A stretch of 64,000 nt of DNA from Dorea longicatena (GTDB lineage Bacteria; Bacillota; Clostridia; Lachnospirales; Lachnospiraceae), in contig NZ_CP100126.1 in assembly GCF_024168045.1 (NCBI RefSeq), positions 1,753,501-1,817,500 of the forward strand. The letters run 5' to 3'. The position numbers and the translations under genes are program-made. A model generated the notes under the pieces. That model was not told the DNA's origin. It made no database searches and saw only the letters and a program-made list of their open reading frames with translations. This document shows positions 34,206-43,425 of this stretch, one piece after another. The stretch's first letter is position 1. The number at the start of each line of letters is the position of its first letter.

Positions 34206-35079
34206 TGGTGTTCACCTTCTTCTTTCTGTCCATACTGATGATAAGCACAACCAGGAACAGGACTGCCGTTACCAGTTTCATGGCCTGCGGATCGAAATTG
34301 CGTAGTGCAACGGCAACGCATGCTTTATAAATAACCGATCCGATCAGGACTGCTGTCGTTGTGTGCAGCAGTGTCATCTTACGGAAAATACTGGTTCCGA
34401 TAATTACACTTGCCAGTCCTATGACCATAGCTCCGGTTCCCATAGAAATTTCAAATACTCTCTCTTCCTGTGCAAATATACATCCGGCCAATGCTACCAG
34501 ACCATTTGAAATTGCAAGTCCGAGGATCTTGATATTGCCCTTGTCTTTTGCGAGAGATACAACCAGTACATCATTATCCCCAACGGCTCTTAACAGGAAT
34601 CCGGACTTCGTATTCAGATAAAGATCAAGCAATACTTTACAGATCAATGCAAGCACCAGAACGATGATCAATGTCGCATATGGTGCAAGTACATCCGGAA
34701 TAATCTTCTCCATCAGATCATTGTTAAAAATAGTCTTCTGTGAGAATAATGGCACATTCGCCGTTCCTGCTATATACAGATTAATCGTCCACAATGCCGT
34801 CATCATTATGATTCCCGAAAGAAGATCTCTGACTTTACACTTCACGTGGATCAGTCCGGTACAGATTCCCGCAACTGCTCCGGCCAGAAATGAAAGAACC
34901 AGCGTGATGTATGGATTCATTCCTCTTGTAAGGAGGGCAGCTGTGATCGCTGCCCCCAGAGGAAAACTTCCATCCACCGTAAGATCGGGAAAGTCTAATA
35001 TTTTATATGTGATATAAATCCCCAATGCCAGGATTCCATAGATCAGCCCCTGTTCTAATATCGATGTAATGAAACTCAT
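34198..35079 (-). CDS. trpY: Tryptophan ABC transporter, permease
   Basis: 293 residues from the ATG (MSFITSILEQGL) with GGGAGG eight bases upstream; a GTG seven codons earlier is possible. About eight to nine membrane helices of the branched-chain-amino-acid-like permease type, with ITYKILDFPDLTVDGSFPLGA, a signature of the ABC_sub_bind-associated permeases. Between trpX and trpZ with overlaps. Confidence 0.92.
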   Translation of the reverse strand: MSFITSILEQGLIYGILALGIYITYKILDFPDLTVDGSFPLGAAITAALLTRGMNPYITLVLSFLAGAVAGICTGLIHVKCKVRDLLSGIIMMTALWTINLYIAGTANVPLFSQKTIFNNDLMEKIIPDVLAPYATLIIVLVLALICKVLLDLYLNTKSGFLLRAVGDNDVLVVSLAKDKGNIKILGLAISNGLVALAGCIFAQEERVFEISMGTGAMVIGLASVIIGTSIFRKMTLLHTTTAVLIGSVIYKACVAVALRNFDPQAMKLVTAVLFLVVLIISMDRKKKVNTNA

Positions 35080-35099
35080 GAAAAATGCCTCCCAATCCA

Positions 35100-36110
35100 C
35101 TAATTCCCGTCCCCAAAGCTTTCTACTGCGCTATTTGCAAGATCTTCCGGTACTGTGATCCCAAGATCCTCTGCTACTTTGCTATTTACATAGAATCCAG
35201 GTTCTGTGATAGTTTCAAAATTCTGCTCAGAAGCTTTTGCTTCGCCTTTTAATACTTTCGCCGCCATCTTACCAGTCTGCTTTCCAAGTGCAATATAATC
35301 AATTCCTTCTGCTGCAAGGCATCCGATCTTCACCTGCTCGATCTCACTTCCGAATACCGGGATCTTCTTTTCATTTGCTTTATCCAGGATAGTTGGAAGT
35401 GATGCTACAACTGTGTTATCAGTCAGATTGGTAATACAGTCTACTTTGCTTAACAGATCATCCGCTGCAAGAGATACATCCGCTGTTGTTGTGATTCCCT
35501 TTTCTACCAGTTCGAAATCATATTTCTTAACCAGACTCTTGTATTCTTTGATCGCCGATACAGAATTTGCTTCGCTTGTAGTATACATGATGCCAATCTT
35601 CTTAGCATCCGGAAGCATCTCACGAATCATTTTAAGCTGTTCTTCAACCGGAAGTTTATCTGATGTTCCGGTCACTTCTCCTACCGGTTTTCCATCTTTG
35701 TCTGCGAGTTCTGCTGCTACAGGATCTGTAACTGCAGTGTAAATGACCGGAATGTCAGCTTTCATTGCTGCGTTATATACACTCTGTGCACTTGGTGTTG
35801 CGATCGCACATACCAGGTCTACTTTATCAGATACCAGACTGTCGGAAATCTGTTTTGCAGTTCCCATATCCGCTGCCGCATTTTTGTATTTTACGGTCAG
35901 GTTATCACCTTCTTTGATTCCTTCTGCTTCCAGTCCTTTTAAGAAACCTTCCCTGCAGTTATCAAGAGAACCATGTTCTGCAAACTGTTCAATTCCGATG
36001 GTATAAGATTCTTTCTTATCACTTCCGGAATCGGATGAACTGCCACATCCTGCTGCCATTGCCGTTACCATTGCCGCTGTTAATAATACTGTTACCATTT
36101 TCTTTTTCAT
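35100..36110 (-). CDS. trpX: Tryptophan ABC transporter, substrate-binding lipoprotein
   Basis: 336 residues; lipobox MAAGC, predicted lipidated Cys22, Ser/Asp-rich linker, then an ABC_sub_bind (PF04392-type) domain with YTIGIEQFAEHGSLDNCREGF and VIYTAVTDPVAAEL. Binds the amino acid outside the cell. The predicted substrate, tryptophan, is taken from the UGG specifier of the upstream T-box rather than from the protein alone. Confidence 0.9.
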   Translation of the reverse strand: MKKKMVTVLLTAAMVTAMAAGCGSSSDSGSDKKESYTIGIEQFAEHGSLDNCREGFLKGLEAEGIKEGDNLTVKYKNAAADMGTAKQISDSLVSDKVDLVCAIATPSAQSVYNAAMKADIPVIYTAVTDPVAAELADKDGKPVGEVTGTSDKLPVEEQLKMIREMLPDAKKIGIMYTTSEANSVSAIKEYKSLVKKYDFELVEKGITTTADVSLAADDLLSKVDCITNLTDNTVVASLPTILDKANEKKIPVFGSEIEQVKIGCLAAEGIDYIALGKQTGKMAAKVLKGEAKASEQNFETITEPGFYVNSKVAEDLGITVPEDLANSAVESFGDGN

Positions 36111-36240
36111 AATTTTTTTCTCCTCTTTTTCTGTATAAAATATTATTGTTGTCCACAGATCCCAATTGCCAGTTCTCTGTAGTTGTTAGGAGAGAAAATC
36201 TTTCACCGATTACCGTCTGCCATACCATCTTAGACAAAAA

Positions 36241-36535
36241 GAAAACCGCCCCAAACCTTAAGGTTTGAGACGGTAATAATATCTATTATTATCGCGGTAC
36301 CACTCAAATTGACGAATCGTCCACTTTCTCATGTACTAACATACACTCCTGATTGATAACGGGTTCGGTTCCCGACAAGCCATACTCTCTCAAACGATTG
36401 CTGAATACAAGTTCTTGATTTCAGACTGCCCTCAAAAGTCCATTCACTTATCAACTTCATACAGCAATCTCACCACCTGCTGCTCTCTTGGATGTCATCG
36501 TATAAGCTACTCTTCTTTTTCAACGGTTTGCTTTG
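36241..36535 (-). promoter_or_regulatory. T-box leader, tryptophan-specific (UGG)
   Basis: On the minus strand: stem I with the AGAGAG region, specifier loop GAA-TGG-AC (codon at 36442-36440) followed by TTTTGAG, T-box core GAGTGGTACCGCG (36305-36293), and a terminator CAAACC-TTAA-GGTTTG embedded in ACCGTC/GGCGGT followed by TTTTC. Uncharged tRNA-Trp would stabilise the antiterminator and switch on trpXYZ. The specifier is read from alignment with the two other T-boxes in this window. Confidence 0.92.
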
Positions 36536-36545
36536 TTATGGTTAT

Positions 36546-36574
36546 ACTTTACTGTATCAAAGTTGTTTTGTCAA
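36546..36574 (-). promoter_or_regulatory. Promoter of trpXYZ
   Basis: Minus-strand TTGACA (36574-36569), 17-base spacer, TAAAGT (36551-36546), directly before the T-box leader. Confidence 0.6.
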
Positions 36575-36603
36575 GAAGTTTTTTACTTTTTTTCAATCAC
36601 GCC

Positions 36604-37536
36604 CTATTTCCAGGTAAAATCCGGCGTCCCCTCTAGGTCATACGGCGTAGCCTGATATACGTAATAATTCAACCAATTCGTATACAGGTTATTCGCTGTT
36701 GCTCTCCATGTAAGCAGCGGTCCTTTCTCCGGATCATCATCCTGATAATAATTCTTCGGGAGTTCAATCGGAAGTCCCTTACTTTTGTCCCGTTTATACT
36801 CACCGTCCAATGTTATACGGTCATATTCCGGATGTCCCATCACAAAAATCTGGCGCCCATTCTGTGCCATGGCAAGGAACAGACCTACTTCGTCAGATTC
36901 CGCCAGAACCGTAATCCTCTCATCCGCATGCACTTTATCCAGTGGTGTCTCTGTATGACGGGAATGTGGTGCCAGAAATACATCATCAAAGCCACGTACC
37001 AGCGGAATTTTCCGGTTCAGCACTTTATGCCAGAAGAGACCGAACGCCTTCTTATCTAATTGGACCTTGTCAATTCCGTAATGATAATACATGCCTGCCT
37101 GCGCTCCCCAGCAAAGATGCAGTGTAGATACTACATTCGTCTTGGTCCAGTCCATAATACGGGTCAGTTCATCCCAGTAATCCACTTCTTCGAACGGCAT
37201 CTGCTCTACCGGTGCTCCGGTAATGATAAATCCGTCAAATTTTTTATCCTTGATCTCATCAAATTTCTGATAGAATTTGTTCAGGTGACTCACTGAAGTG
37301 TTCTTCGACTGATGTGAAGCAACCGCAACAAATGTCACATCTACCTGAAGCGGTGTATTAGACAACGAACGTAATATCTGCAGTTCTGTCTCCTCTTTTA
37401 ATGGCATCAGGTTTAGAAGTCCGATCTTGATCGGACGGATATCCTGATGCATTGCACGGTGTTCATCCATCACAAATATATTTTCACTCTCTAATATCTC
37501 CTTGACCGGGAGATCATTCTGCACTCTGATCGGCAT
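36604..37536 (-). CDS. metA: Homoserine O-acyltransferase MetA (probably acetyl-CoA-specific)
   Basis: 310 residues, full length. Catalytic Cys142 in STLHLCWGAQ, and His/Glu of the HPEYD region are present. Residue 111 is Glu (GAPVEQMPFEEVDYW); in characterised MetA proteins Glu111 gives homoserine O-acetyltransferase and Gly111 O-succinyltransferase, so acetyl-CoA is the likely donor despite the common succinyl annotation. First step of methionine synthesis. It lies three bases after the AI-2E transporter gene, in one operon. Confidence 0.95.
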   Translation of the reverse strand: MPIRVQNDLPVKEILESENIFVMDEHRAMHQDIRPIKIGLLNLMPLKEETELQILRSLSNTPLQVDVTFVAVASHQSKNTSVSHLNKFYQKFDEIKDKKFDGFIITGAPVEQMPFEEVDYWDELTRIMDWTKTNVVSTLHLCWGAQAGMYYHYGIDKVQLDKKAFGLFWHKVLNRKIPLVRGFDDVFLAPHSRHTETPLDKVHADERITVLAESDEVGLFLAMAQNGRQIFVMGHPEYDRITLDGEYKRDKSKGLPIELPKNYYQDDDPEKGPLLTWRATANNLYTNWLNYYVYQATPYDLEGTPDFTWK

Positions 37537-37539
37537 AAT

Positions 37540-38883
37540 TTATTCCTCTTTTTCCTTTTTATTTTCTTCTGTCTTCTGTTCTTCATTCTCGGTCATATTA
37601 TCTTTTTTCTGAAAATATGTCCCATCATTATCTACATAACTATCTCCGTTATAGCATTCTGACTCTGTCGGCAATTTCTTTTTCTCCAACTGATTATCCA
37701 GAAAAAGTTTTACAATATAATAAATGACTGCAAACGCCGGCACTCCGAATAACATTCCGAGAATTCCAAATAAGCCTCCTCCGAGAAGGATCGATACAAT
37801 TACCCAGAATGCGGACAGCCCGGTAGAATTTCCAAGAATCTTCGGTCCCAGTATATTTCCGTCAAACTGCTGCAGCAACAAGATGAAGATCAGGAAATAG
37901 ACTCCTTTCATCGGATCTGCAAGTGCGATCAGAACCGCACTCGGAATTGCTCCGATATATGGTCCGAAGAACGGAATTACATTCGTCATACCCACGATCA
38001 CGCTGACAAGCATTGCATACGGCATATTCAAAAGTGATGTACCAATAAAGCACAGGATTCCGATAATGATAGAATCAATGATCTTACCAATGATAAATCC
38101 CCCGAATATCTCATTTGTCTTTACTGCAATATGAATCAACAGGTTGGCACGTTCTGTCGGAAAGATCGCATATGTCGCTTTCTTACTCTGATTAATAAAT
38201 GTCTCTTTGCCGAACAAAATATACACAGATACGATCACTCCGATTACTGCATGGAACAATTCCATAACCAGTGTATATAATCCAACCGTCAGATGGGTCA
38301 TCACTTCATTTACTTTGTTCAGAAGATCCGTACGCATCCAGTTCTGAAGGCTTGTAGATGCCTCGTTCATCGCATTCTTCAACATTGTCGTCATCGTCGA
38401 ATCATCCAGTTGTATATGATTCATCTGCTTCACCAGCTGGTTGATCTGAGCCGGAAGCGTAAAGATCAGATTCCGGATACTTGTGATCAGTTCCGGGATC
38501 AGCATATTGATAAGCGTTGTTACAATGGTGATCAGTACGACCAATGCCAGAATCACTCCTGCACATCTTGATACCGTCTTCGCTTTTTCTTTCTTCATAT
38601 GTTTTTCCAGAACCGGCACCAGATATGCATCTACCGTTCTCACGATCGGATTCAACAGATATGCGATTCCGCATCCATACAGCACCGGCTTCAGGATAGA
38701 CAGTATCTTTAATACCGTATCTGAAATTGCTGTCACACGCAGCATTGCAAAATAGACTAGAATACATGCAACGATCACCAGGAAATATGTCATTCCGCGG
38801 TTGAACTGCTGCCTTAATTTGGATGGACCCTTTCTCCCAAAACTGGGACGGTCTTTATAATATGTATTTTCTTCTTTGCTCAT
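37540..38883 (-). CDS. AI-2E family transporter
   Basis: 447 residues from MSKEENTYYKDRPSFGRKG; an upstream in-frame extension lacks a ribosome site. About eight membrane helices in the UPF0118/AI-2E (YdiK/TqsA) pattern, with IGKIIDSIIIGILCFIGTSLLNMPYAMLVSVIVGMTNVIPFFGPYIGA, the family hallmark, and a charged C-terminal tail ending in EEQKTEENKKEKEE. Members export AI-2 or exchange Na+/H+; the substrate cannot be told from sequence. Co-transcribed with metA. Confidence 0.9.
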   Translation of the reverse strand: MSKEENTYYKDRPSFGRKGPSKLRQQFNRGMTYFLVIVACILVYFAMLRVTAISDTVLKILSILKPVLYGCGIAYLLNPIVRTVDAYLVPVLEKHMKKEKAKTVSRCAGVILALVVLITIVTTLINMLIPELITSIRNLIFTLPAQINQLVKQMNHIQLDDSTMTTMLKNAMNEASTSLQNWMRTDLLNKVNEVMTHLTVGLYTLVMELFHAVIGVIVSVYILFGKETFINQSKKATYAIFPTERANLLIHIAVKTNEIFGGFIIGKIIDSIIIGILCFIGTSLLNMPYAMLVSVIVGMTNVIPFFGPYIGAIPSAVLIALADPMKGVYFLIFILLLQQFDGNILGPKILGNSTGLSAFWVIVSILLGGGLFGILGMLFGVPAFAVIYYIVKLFLDNQLEKKKLPTESECYNGDSYVDNDGTYFQKKDNMTENEEQKTEENKKEKEE

Positions 38884-38922
38884 AAACTCCTCTTCTTTCC
38901 TGCCTGTTTCGCATATAAAATC

Positions 38923-38951
38923 ATTATACCCTTGCCGTAAATTTACGTCAA
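38923..38951 (-). promoter_or_regulatory. Promoter of AI-2E-metA operon
   Basis: Minus-strand TTGACG (38951-38946), 17-base spacer, perfect TATAAT (38928-38923). The short leader shows no S-box or other methionine riboswitch. Confidence 0.7.
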
Positions 38952-38957
38952 CCGACA

Positions 38958-39025
38958 AAAAAGGATCAGAACAATTGTTTCTATAAAACTTTTATAAAAA
39001 CTTATGTTCTGATCTTTTTTATTTC
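38958..39025. terminator. Bidirectional terminator
   Basis: AAAAGGATCAGAAC / GTTCTGATCTTTTTT with an AT-rich 35-base loop; T-runs on both strands. Ends the DUF1540-thrS unit before the AI-2E promoter. Confidence 0.75.
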
Positions 39026-39075
39026 TGCCCCGGCCGCTCTATCCGTTAAAGCCGGTATCCGGCATCTGTCTTATC

Positions 39076-39414
39076 TTATGCACATCCACACTTGAATGTT
39101 GCACACTCTGTCTCGTCGCAATGACAGGCATTTCCGCCTTCTACACTGATCTTTCCGGCATGACACTGACATTCTTTATTATACATGCAGTCTGTTGCCT
39201 TACAGTCTACACTGCTCTTTGCCGATGCCTCTTTCCCTTCCATATCCGAGTATGCATCCACATAGGTGCTTCCGCCTTTTCTCTCTTCAAAGCTGTCACA
39301 GCTTGTCTCAGCAGCTTTCTTTGCAGAATTTCCTCCTACCACGATACTGTCAAGATTACAGTAATAATTCTGATTGTGCGTACAAGTCTGTACGGTACAT
39401 CGTAAATCTGGCAT
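39076..39414 (-). CDS. DUF1540 domain protein (two Cys-rich modules)
   Basis: 112 residues from MPDLRCTVQTC; AAAGGAGG precedes. Two DUF1540 modules: about 1-45 (CTVQTCTHNQNYYCNLDSIVVGG...C) and about 70-112 (CKATDCMYNKECQCHAGKISVEGG...CHCDETECATFKC), joined by a Ser/Glu/Asp linker. Each module has the Cys pattern of small zinc-ribbon-like folds, common in spore formers; function unknown. Its start codon lies in a perfect hairpin (39408-39453). Confidence 0.85.
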   Translation of the reverse strand: MPDLRCTVQTCTHNQNYYCNLDSIVVGGNSAKKAAETSCDSFEERKGGSTYVDAYSDMEGKEASAKSSVDCKATDCMYNKECQCHAGKISVEGGNACHCDETECATFKCGCA

Positions 39415-39453
39415 AATATATCCTCCTTTCAAATACAAGATATATTATGCCAG
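39408..39453 (-). promoter_or_regulatory. Hairpin sequestering the DUF1540 start site
   Basis: Minus-strand 15-base perfect inverted repeat CTGGCATAATATATC / GATATATTATGCCAG with a 16-base loop. The ATG is inside the 3' arm and the GGAGG straddles loop and stem, so folded mRNA should hide the start. AT-rich stem suggests temperature or protein control. Confidence 0.7.
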
Positions 39454-39487
39454 TTCTTTTTATTTCTTATACATTTGTAAAAACAAA

Positions 39488-41416
39488 TTAGTTTTCTTCT
39501 TTTACAACTTCTCGTCTTTCTCTTGTTGCGATTTCTTCTGCAACAGATGCTACGAACGCATCCAGACTCTTCTGGCCTTCATCTCCTGCAAATCTGCTTC
39601 TTACGGATACCAGATTTTCTTCTTCTTCTTTTGCTCCTACTACAAGCATGTATGGAATCTTCTGCATCTGAGCCTCACGGATCTTATAACCGATCTTTTC
39701 CGCACGTGTATCAATCTCTGCACGGATACCTGCTGCATTTAATGTCTCCAGTACTTTCTGTCCGTATTCCAGATGTTTATCCGAGATTGGAAGCACCTTA
39801 ACCTGTACCGGTGCGAGCCATGTAGGGAATGCTCCCGCAAAATGTTCGATCAGGATTCCGATGAATCTCTCGATGGATCCAAATGCTACACGGTGGATCA
39901 TGATCGGACGGTGTTTCTCTCCGTCTGCACCTGTATATTCCAGTTCAAATCTCTGTGGAAGCTGCATATCAAGCTGAATTGTTCCGCACTGCCATGTTCT
40001 TCCGATAGAGTCTGTCAGATGGAAATCAATCTTTGGTCCGTAGAATGCTCCGTCTCCTTCATTTACTACATAGTCAAGACCAAGATCATTCAGTGCACCA
40101 CGAAGACCTTCTGTTGCAAGTTCCCAATCTTCGTCACTTCCCATACTGTCTTCCGGACGTGTAGAAAGCTCTACATGATACTTGAATCCGAACAGCTGAT
40201 ATACTTCATCGATCAGCGCTACAACACCTTTGATCTCATCACGGATCTGTTCCGGCATCATAAAGATATGTGCATCATCCTGTGTGAAACAGCGCACGCG
40301 CATCAGACCATGTAACTGTCCTGATTTTTCATGACGGTGAACCAGTCCGAGTTCTCCGACACGAAGCGGGAGATCTTTATATGAACGTGGCTCAGCTTTA
40401 TATACGAGCATTCCACCCGGACAGTTCATTGGCTTGATTGCAAAGTCCTCTCCGTCAATCTGTGTTGTATACATATTTTCTTTATAGTGATCCCAGTGAC
40501 CGGATGTCTCCCATAGGTGTCTGCTTAAGATTACCGGCGTAGATACCTCTACATAACCTGCTTTTTTGTGAAGTTCTCTCCAATAATCAAGCAATGTATT
40601 CTTAAGCACCATTCCCTTTGGAAGGAAGAACGGGAATCCCGGACCTTCTTCGCACATCATGAAAAGTCCAAGTTCTTTGCCGAGTTTTCTGTGGTCACGT
40701 TTTTTTGCTTCTTCAAGCATTGTCAGATATTCATCTAACTGTGCTTTCTTAGGATAAGAGATACCGTAGATTCTTGTGAGCATCTTGTTCTTCTCGCTGC
40801 CTCTCCAGTAAGCACCTGCAAGGCTTGTAAGCTTGAATGCTTTTACCGGCTTTGTTGTCATCAGGTGTGGTCCGGCACATAAATCAACGAATTCTCCCTG
40901 CTGATAAAAGCTGATCTCTTCTCCTTCCGGAAGGTCTTCGATCAATTCAACTTTGTATGGTTCATCTTTTTCTTTGAAATATGCGATTGCATCTTCTCTT
41001 GTCTTTGTAAATCGTTCGATCGGAAGAGCTTCTTTGACGATCTTCTTCATCTCTTTTTCAATCTTTTCGAGATCTTCTGCTGCGAATGGTGTCTCACGGT
41101 CTACATCATAGTAAAATCCATTCTCGATCGACGGTCCGATCGCAAGCTTTGTATCCGGATACAGACGTTTGATTGCCTGTGCCATAATATGAGATGTGGT
41201 ATGCCAGAAAGCACCCTTTCCTTCTTCGTTATCAAATGTAAGTATCTCCAGTTCACAATCTTCATCCACAACATGTCTGAGATCTACTACTTCACCATTT
41301 ACTCTTGCGGAAGTTGCCACCCTTGCCAGACCTTCGCTGATATCTTTTGTAATATCCAGTACTGACATACTTCCTTCATACTCTTTGAAAGATCCATCTT
41401 TTAATGTGATTTTCAT
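39488..41416 (-). CDS. thrS: Threonyl-tRNA synthetase
   Basis: 642 residues from MKITLKDGS; another ATG three codons earlier sits too close to GAGAGG. TGS domain (1-60), editing domain with HTTSHIMAQAIKRLYP, and class II catalytic domain with MNCPGGMLVYK, the RCFTQDDAHIF motif and GSIERFIGILIEH, then the anticodon-binding domain. Controlled by the T-box upstream. Confidence 0.97.
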   Translation of the reverse strand: MKITLKDGSFKEYEGSMSVLDITKDISEGLARVATSARVNGEVVDLRHVVDEDCELEILTFDNEEGKGAFWHTTSHIMAQAIKRLYPDTKLAIGPSIENGFYYDVDRETPFAAEDLEKIEKEMKKIVKEALPIERFTKTREDAIAYFKEKDEPYKVELIEDLPEGEEISFYQQGEFVDLCAGPHLMTTKPVKAFKLTSLAGAYWRGSEKNKMLTRIYGISYPKKAQLDEYLTMLEEAKKRDHRKLGKELGLFMMCEEGPGFPFFLPKGMVLKNTLLDYWRELHKKAGYVEVSTPVILSRHLWETSGHWDHYKENMYTTQIDGEDFAIKPMNCPGGMLVYKAEPRSYKDLPLRVGELGLVHRHEKSGQLHGLMRVRCFTQDDAHIFMMPEQIRDEIKGVVALIDEVYQLFGFKYHVELSTRPEDSMGSDEDWELATEGLRGALNDLGLDYVVNEGDGAFYGPKIDFHLTDSIGRTWQCGTIQLDMQLPQRFELEYTGADGEKHRPIMIHRVAFGSIERFIGILIEHFAGAFPTWLAPVQVKVLPISDKHLEYGQKVLETLNAAGIRAEIDTRAEKIGYKIREAQMQKIPYMLVVGAKEEEENLVSVRSRFAGDEGQKSLDAFVASVAEEIATRERREVVKEEN

Positions 41417-41550
41417 AATTATCATGTCCTCTCTTTTTATTTTCTATTCTATCCTCGGGCATGCATCTTCTTTTCTGCCCGTTCAGCAATCACCTGTAAT
41501 CTGCGGTTTCTATTGTATGCTTTGTCAGCTTCTTTCAAACGCATGGCAAT

Positions 41551-41815
41551 AAAAAATTCCCTTACAGACAAATGCTGTAAGGGACGAGTTTTCTCGCGGT
41601 TCCACCCTGTTTGAACTGACGCATCAAAGTCTCTTCATTTTTCAAAGACCTCTCATGTCAGAACCTCTTAATTATGACGATAACGGAATCACCGGACTGT
41701 TTTGCAGCCACTCAGAGGTAGTTTTCAGAAGGTTCCAAAATAAGAAGCTTTCAGCCTGCGGCTTCTCTCTCTGGCATTTCTTTCCCAGCCTACTCTTCTC
41801 TTCAACGTGTTTTTT
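41551..41815 (-). promoter_or_regulatory. T-box leader, threonine-specific (ACU)
   Basis: Minus strand: stem I, specifier loop GAAA-ACT-ACCTCTGAG (codon at 41722-41720), T-box core GGGTGGAACCGCGAG (41607-41593), and a terminator TCCCTTACAG/CTGTAAGGGA followed by ATTTTTTATTG (41585-41551). Governs thrS in response to uncharged tRNA-Thr. Confidence 0.93.
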
Positions 41816-41825
41816 ATACGCTCTC

Positions 41826-41853
41826 ATTATAGCACGAGGTTTTACTTTGTCAA
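41826..41853 (-). promoter_or_regulatory. Promoter of thrS T-box
   Basis: Minus-strand TTGACA (41853-41848), 16-base spacer, TATAAT (41831-41826), overlapping the stop of the ydcF-like gene. Confidence 0.7.
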
Positions 41854-42602
41854 CATTTTTTCAACCACAGTTTCCAGACCGCAAAACATTCCCGTACAAA
41901 ATAATTGGGAAATAGTAATGGATGACAGCCTGCCGCTATCGGAAATGGATTCTTAAATCCTGCGCGTTTTGCATACACACATCCCCGGTATACATGAAAA
42001 TTATTCGAGACAATACCGACCGGTGTATCCACATCTGCAATCAGTTTTCTGGAAAACTTCAGATTCTCCAGTGTATTTACCGATGCGTCTTCCTGTATAA
42101 TGCGTCTGCAGTCGATCCCTGCACGCTCCAGATACTGCGCCATTGCATACGCTTCTGTTACTTCTTCATCGTTCCCCTGTCCGCCGGAGACGATTACATG
42201 TACATCTGGGTGCTCTTTCAGATACTCTAATGCAGAATCCAGTCTTCGTTTCAGTGAATCGGTAATCTTCCGGCCTCTCACCTGCGCTCCCAGCACAATG
42301 ATCCATCTTGTGCCGGATCGTGTATCTTCTTCCGGTCTTTTTTCCAAAGGCCTTCTGCACATTCCTGTTATGATCTTTATCTCAGCAATCAGAAGGAGGC
42401 ATACAGCAATACCGATCAGCGCTTCTACCACACACGGCATTCCATACAAACGGATCAAAACGCTTCCTGCGATCCCCACAATTCCGGCCGCCAGCCAGAA
42501 TCTGGAAAAAGTAGAGTCCCATTTTTTCAGTGCGATACAGATCGCACTGTAATAAATGAGACTCAGGATACCTGCAGCCAGAAAAATTATCTGCCACAGC
42601 AT
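41850..42602 (-). CDS. YdcF/ElyC/SanA-family (DUF218) membrane protein
   Basis: 250 residues. Three N-terminal membrane helices (about 1-80), then a DUF218 domain: [52 protein letters not shown], and [19 protein letters not shown]. The family contributes to envelope integrity and undecaprenyl metabolism in enterobacteria. It overlaps the SEC-C gene upstream by 16 bases. Confidence 0.88.
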   Translation of the reverse strand: MLWQIIFLAAGILSLIYYSAICIALKKWDSTFSRFWLAAGIVGIAGSVLIRLYGMPCVVEALIGIAVCLLLIAEIKIITGMCRRPLEKRPEEDTRSGTRWIIVLGAQVRGRKITDSLKRRLDSALEYLKEHPDVHVIVSGGQGNDEEVTEAYAMAQYLERAGIDCRRIIQEDASVNTLENLKFSRKLIADVDTPVGIVSNNFHVYRGCVYAKRAGFKNPFPIAAGCHPLLFPNYFVRECFAVWKLWLKKC

Positions 42603-43090
42603 TTTTTATATTTTTTACCTGATCCGCACGGACATGGATCATTTCTTCCAATTTTCTTTGGTTTACGAATTGTTGTAGATTCTTTCTGTTCTTTATAGAA
42701 TTTTTTTAATTCTTCTTCAGAAAAAATCTCTTTCCACTGTGGAAGTTCATACAGCCAGTCAGCTTTCGCTGCTACCATATTCTTGTACAGTCTCTCTTTA
42801 TCAAATGCAAGGCTTATTACTGTATCTTCTTCTACTGTATCCAGATCCAGTTCGATCAGAAGGCTTTCATTGATTCCATCCAGGAAACCGATCATGGTCA
42901 GAACTTCCTGTCCGAACTTCTCAGCCAGTTCTTTGACTGTTCCTTTCACTGCTTCATCCGGATTAGAAAGAAGCTTTTCGTAAATCTCTTTCTCAATCTG
43001 GAAATATGTTCCCCAGAATTTTTCCAACTGACTTCTGTCTGCAGTCTCATCATAAGCGATGTTCTGCCACTGCTGATATAATGTGCTCAT
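42587..43090 (-). CDS. SEC-C metal-binding motif protein
   Basis: 167 residues. A helical N-terminal region of unknown family and a C-terminal SEC-C motif [20 protein letters not shown] (Zn ligands Cys-x-Cys...Cys-Cys), the same module that ends SecA. Probably binds SecB-like or ribosomal partners through zinc; function unknown. Overlaps the DUF218 gene, so translation is coupled. Confidence 0.85.
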   Translation of the reverse strand: MSTLYQQWQNIAYDETADRSQLEKFWGTYFQIEKEIYEKLLSNPDEAVKGTVKELAEKFGQEVLTMIGFLDGINESLLIELDLDTVEEDTVISLAFDKERLYKNMVAAKADWLYELPQWKEIFSEEELKKFYKEQKESTTIRKPKKIGRNDPCPCGSGKKYKKCCGR

Positions 43091-43185
43091 ATTTCTATAC
43101 TCCTTTGTACGATATTCATTTGCAATTTTTCACTGCTCTCTATATAATATACTAAAGTCTTGATTCATTGTAAAGGATGATTATT

Positions 43186-43425
43186 ATGAAAAATGCAAAA
43201 CGTATTCTGGCACTCATTGCCGCTATTTTATTATTCGGTATGTATCTCAGTACATTAATATTTGCCCTGATGGGAAGTCCACATTCTATCGACCTTCTCT
43301 GGGCATCTGTTGCATGTACGATCATACTTCCTGTACTTTTATACGCTTATACGCTGGTATTTAAGCTTACCCGCCACGATGACCCTGACCAGGATCACGA
43401 CCATGCAAGCGATGATACCATATAG
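43186..43425 (+). CDS. Small membrane protein of unknown function
   Basis: 79 residues from MKNAKRILALIAA, with AAAGGA about nine bases upstream. Two membrane helices (about 5-30 and 38-62) and a short Asp/His-rich tail (HDDPDQDHDHASDD) that could bind metal. No family recognised. Its terminator follows at 43435. Confidence 0.65.
   Translation: MKNAKRILALIAAILLFGMYLSTLIFALMGSPHSIDLLWASVACTIILPVLLYAYTLVFKLTRHDDPDQDHDHASDDTI

Noticed and set aside
36111..36240. Possible additional riboswitch between trpX and its T-box terminator
   Set aside because: The stretch carries only the ribosome site and AT-rich spacer; no second conserved aptamer is visible.
39000..39070. tRNA-like stretch GCCGGATACCGGC downstream of the DUF1540 gene
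   Set aside because: It forms one hairpin but no cloverleaf; a 3' hairpin is a simpler reading.
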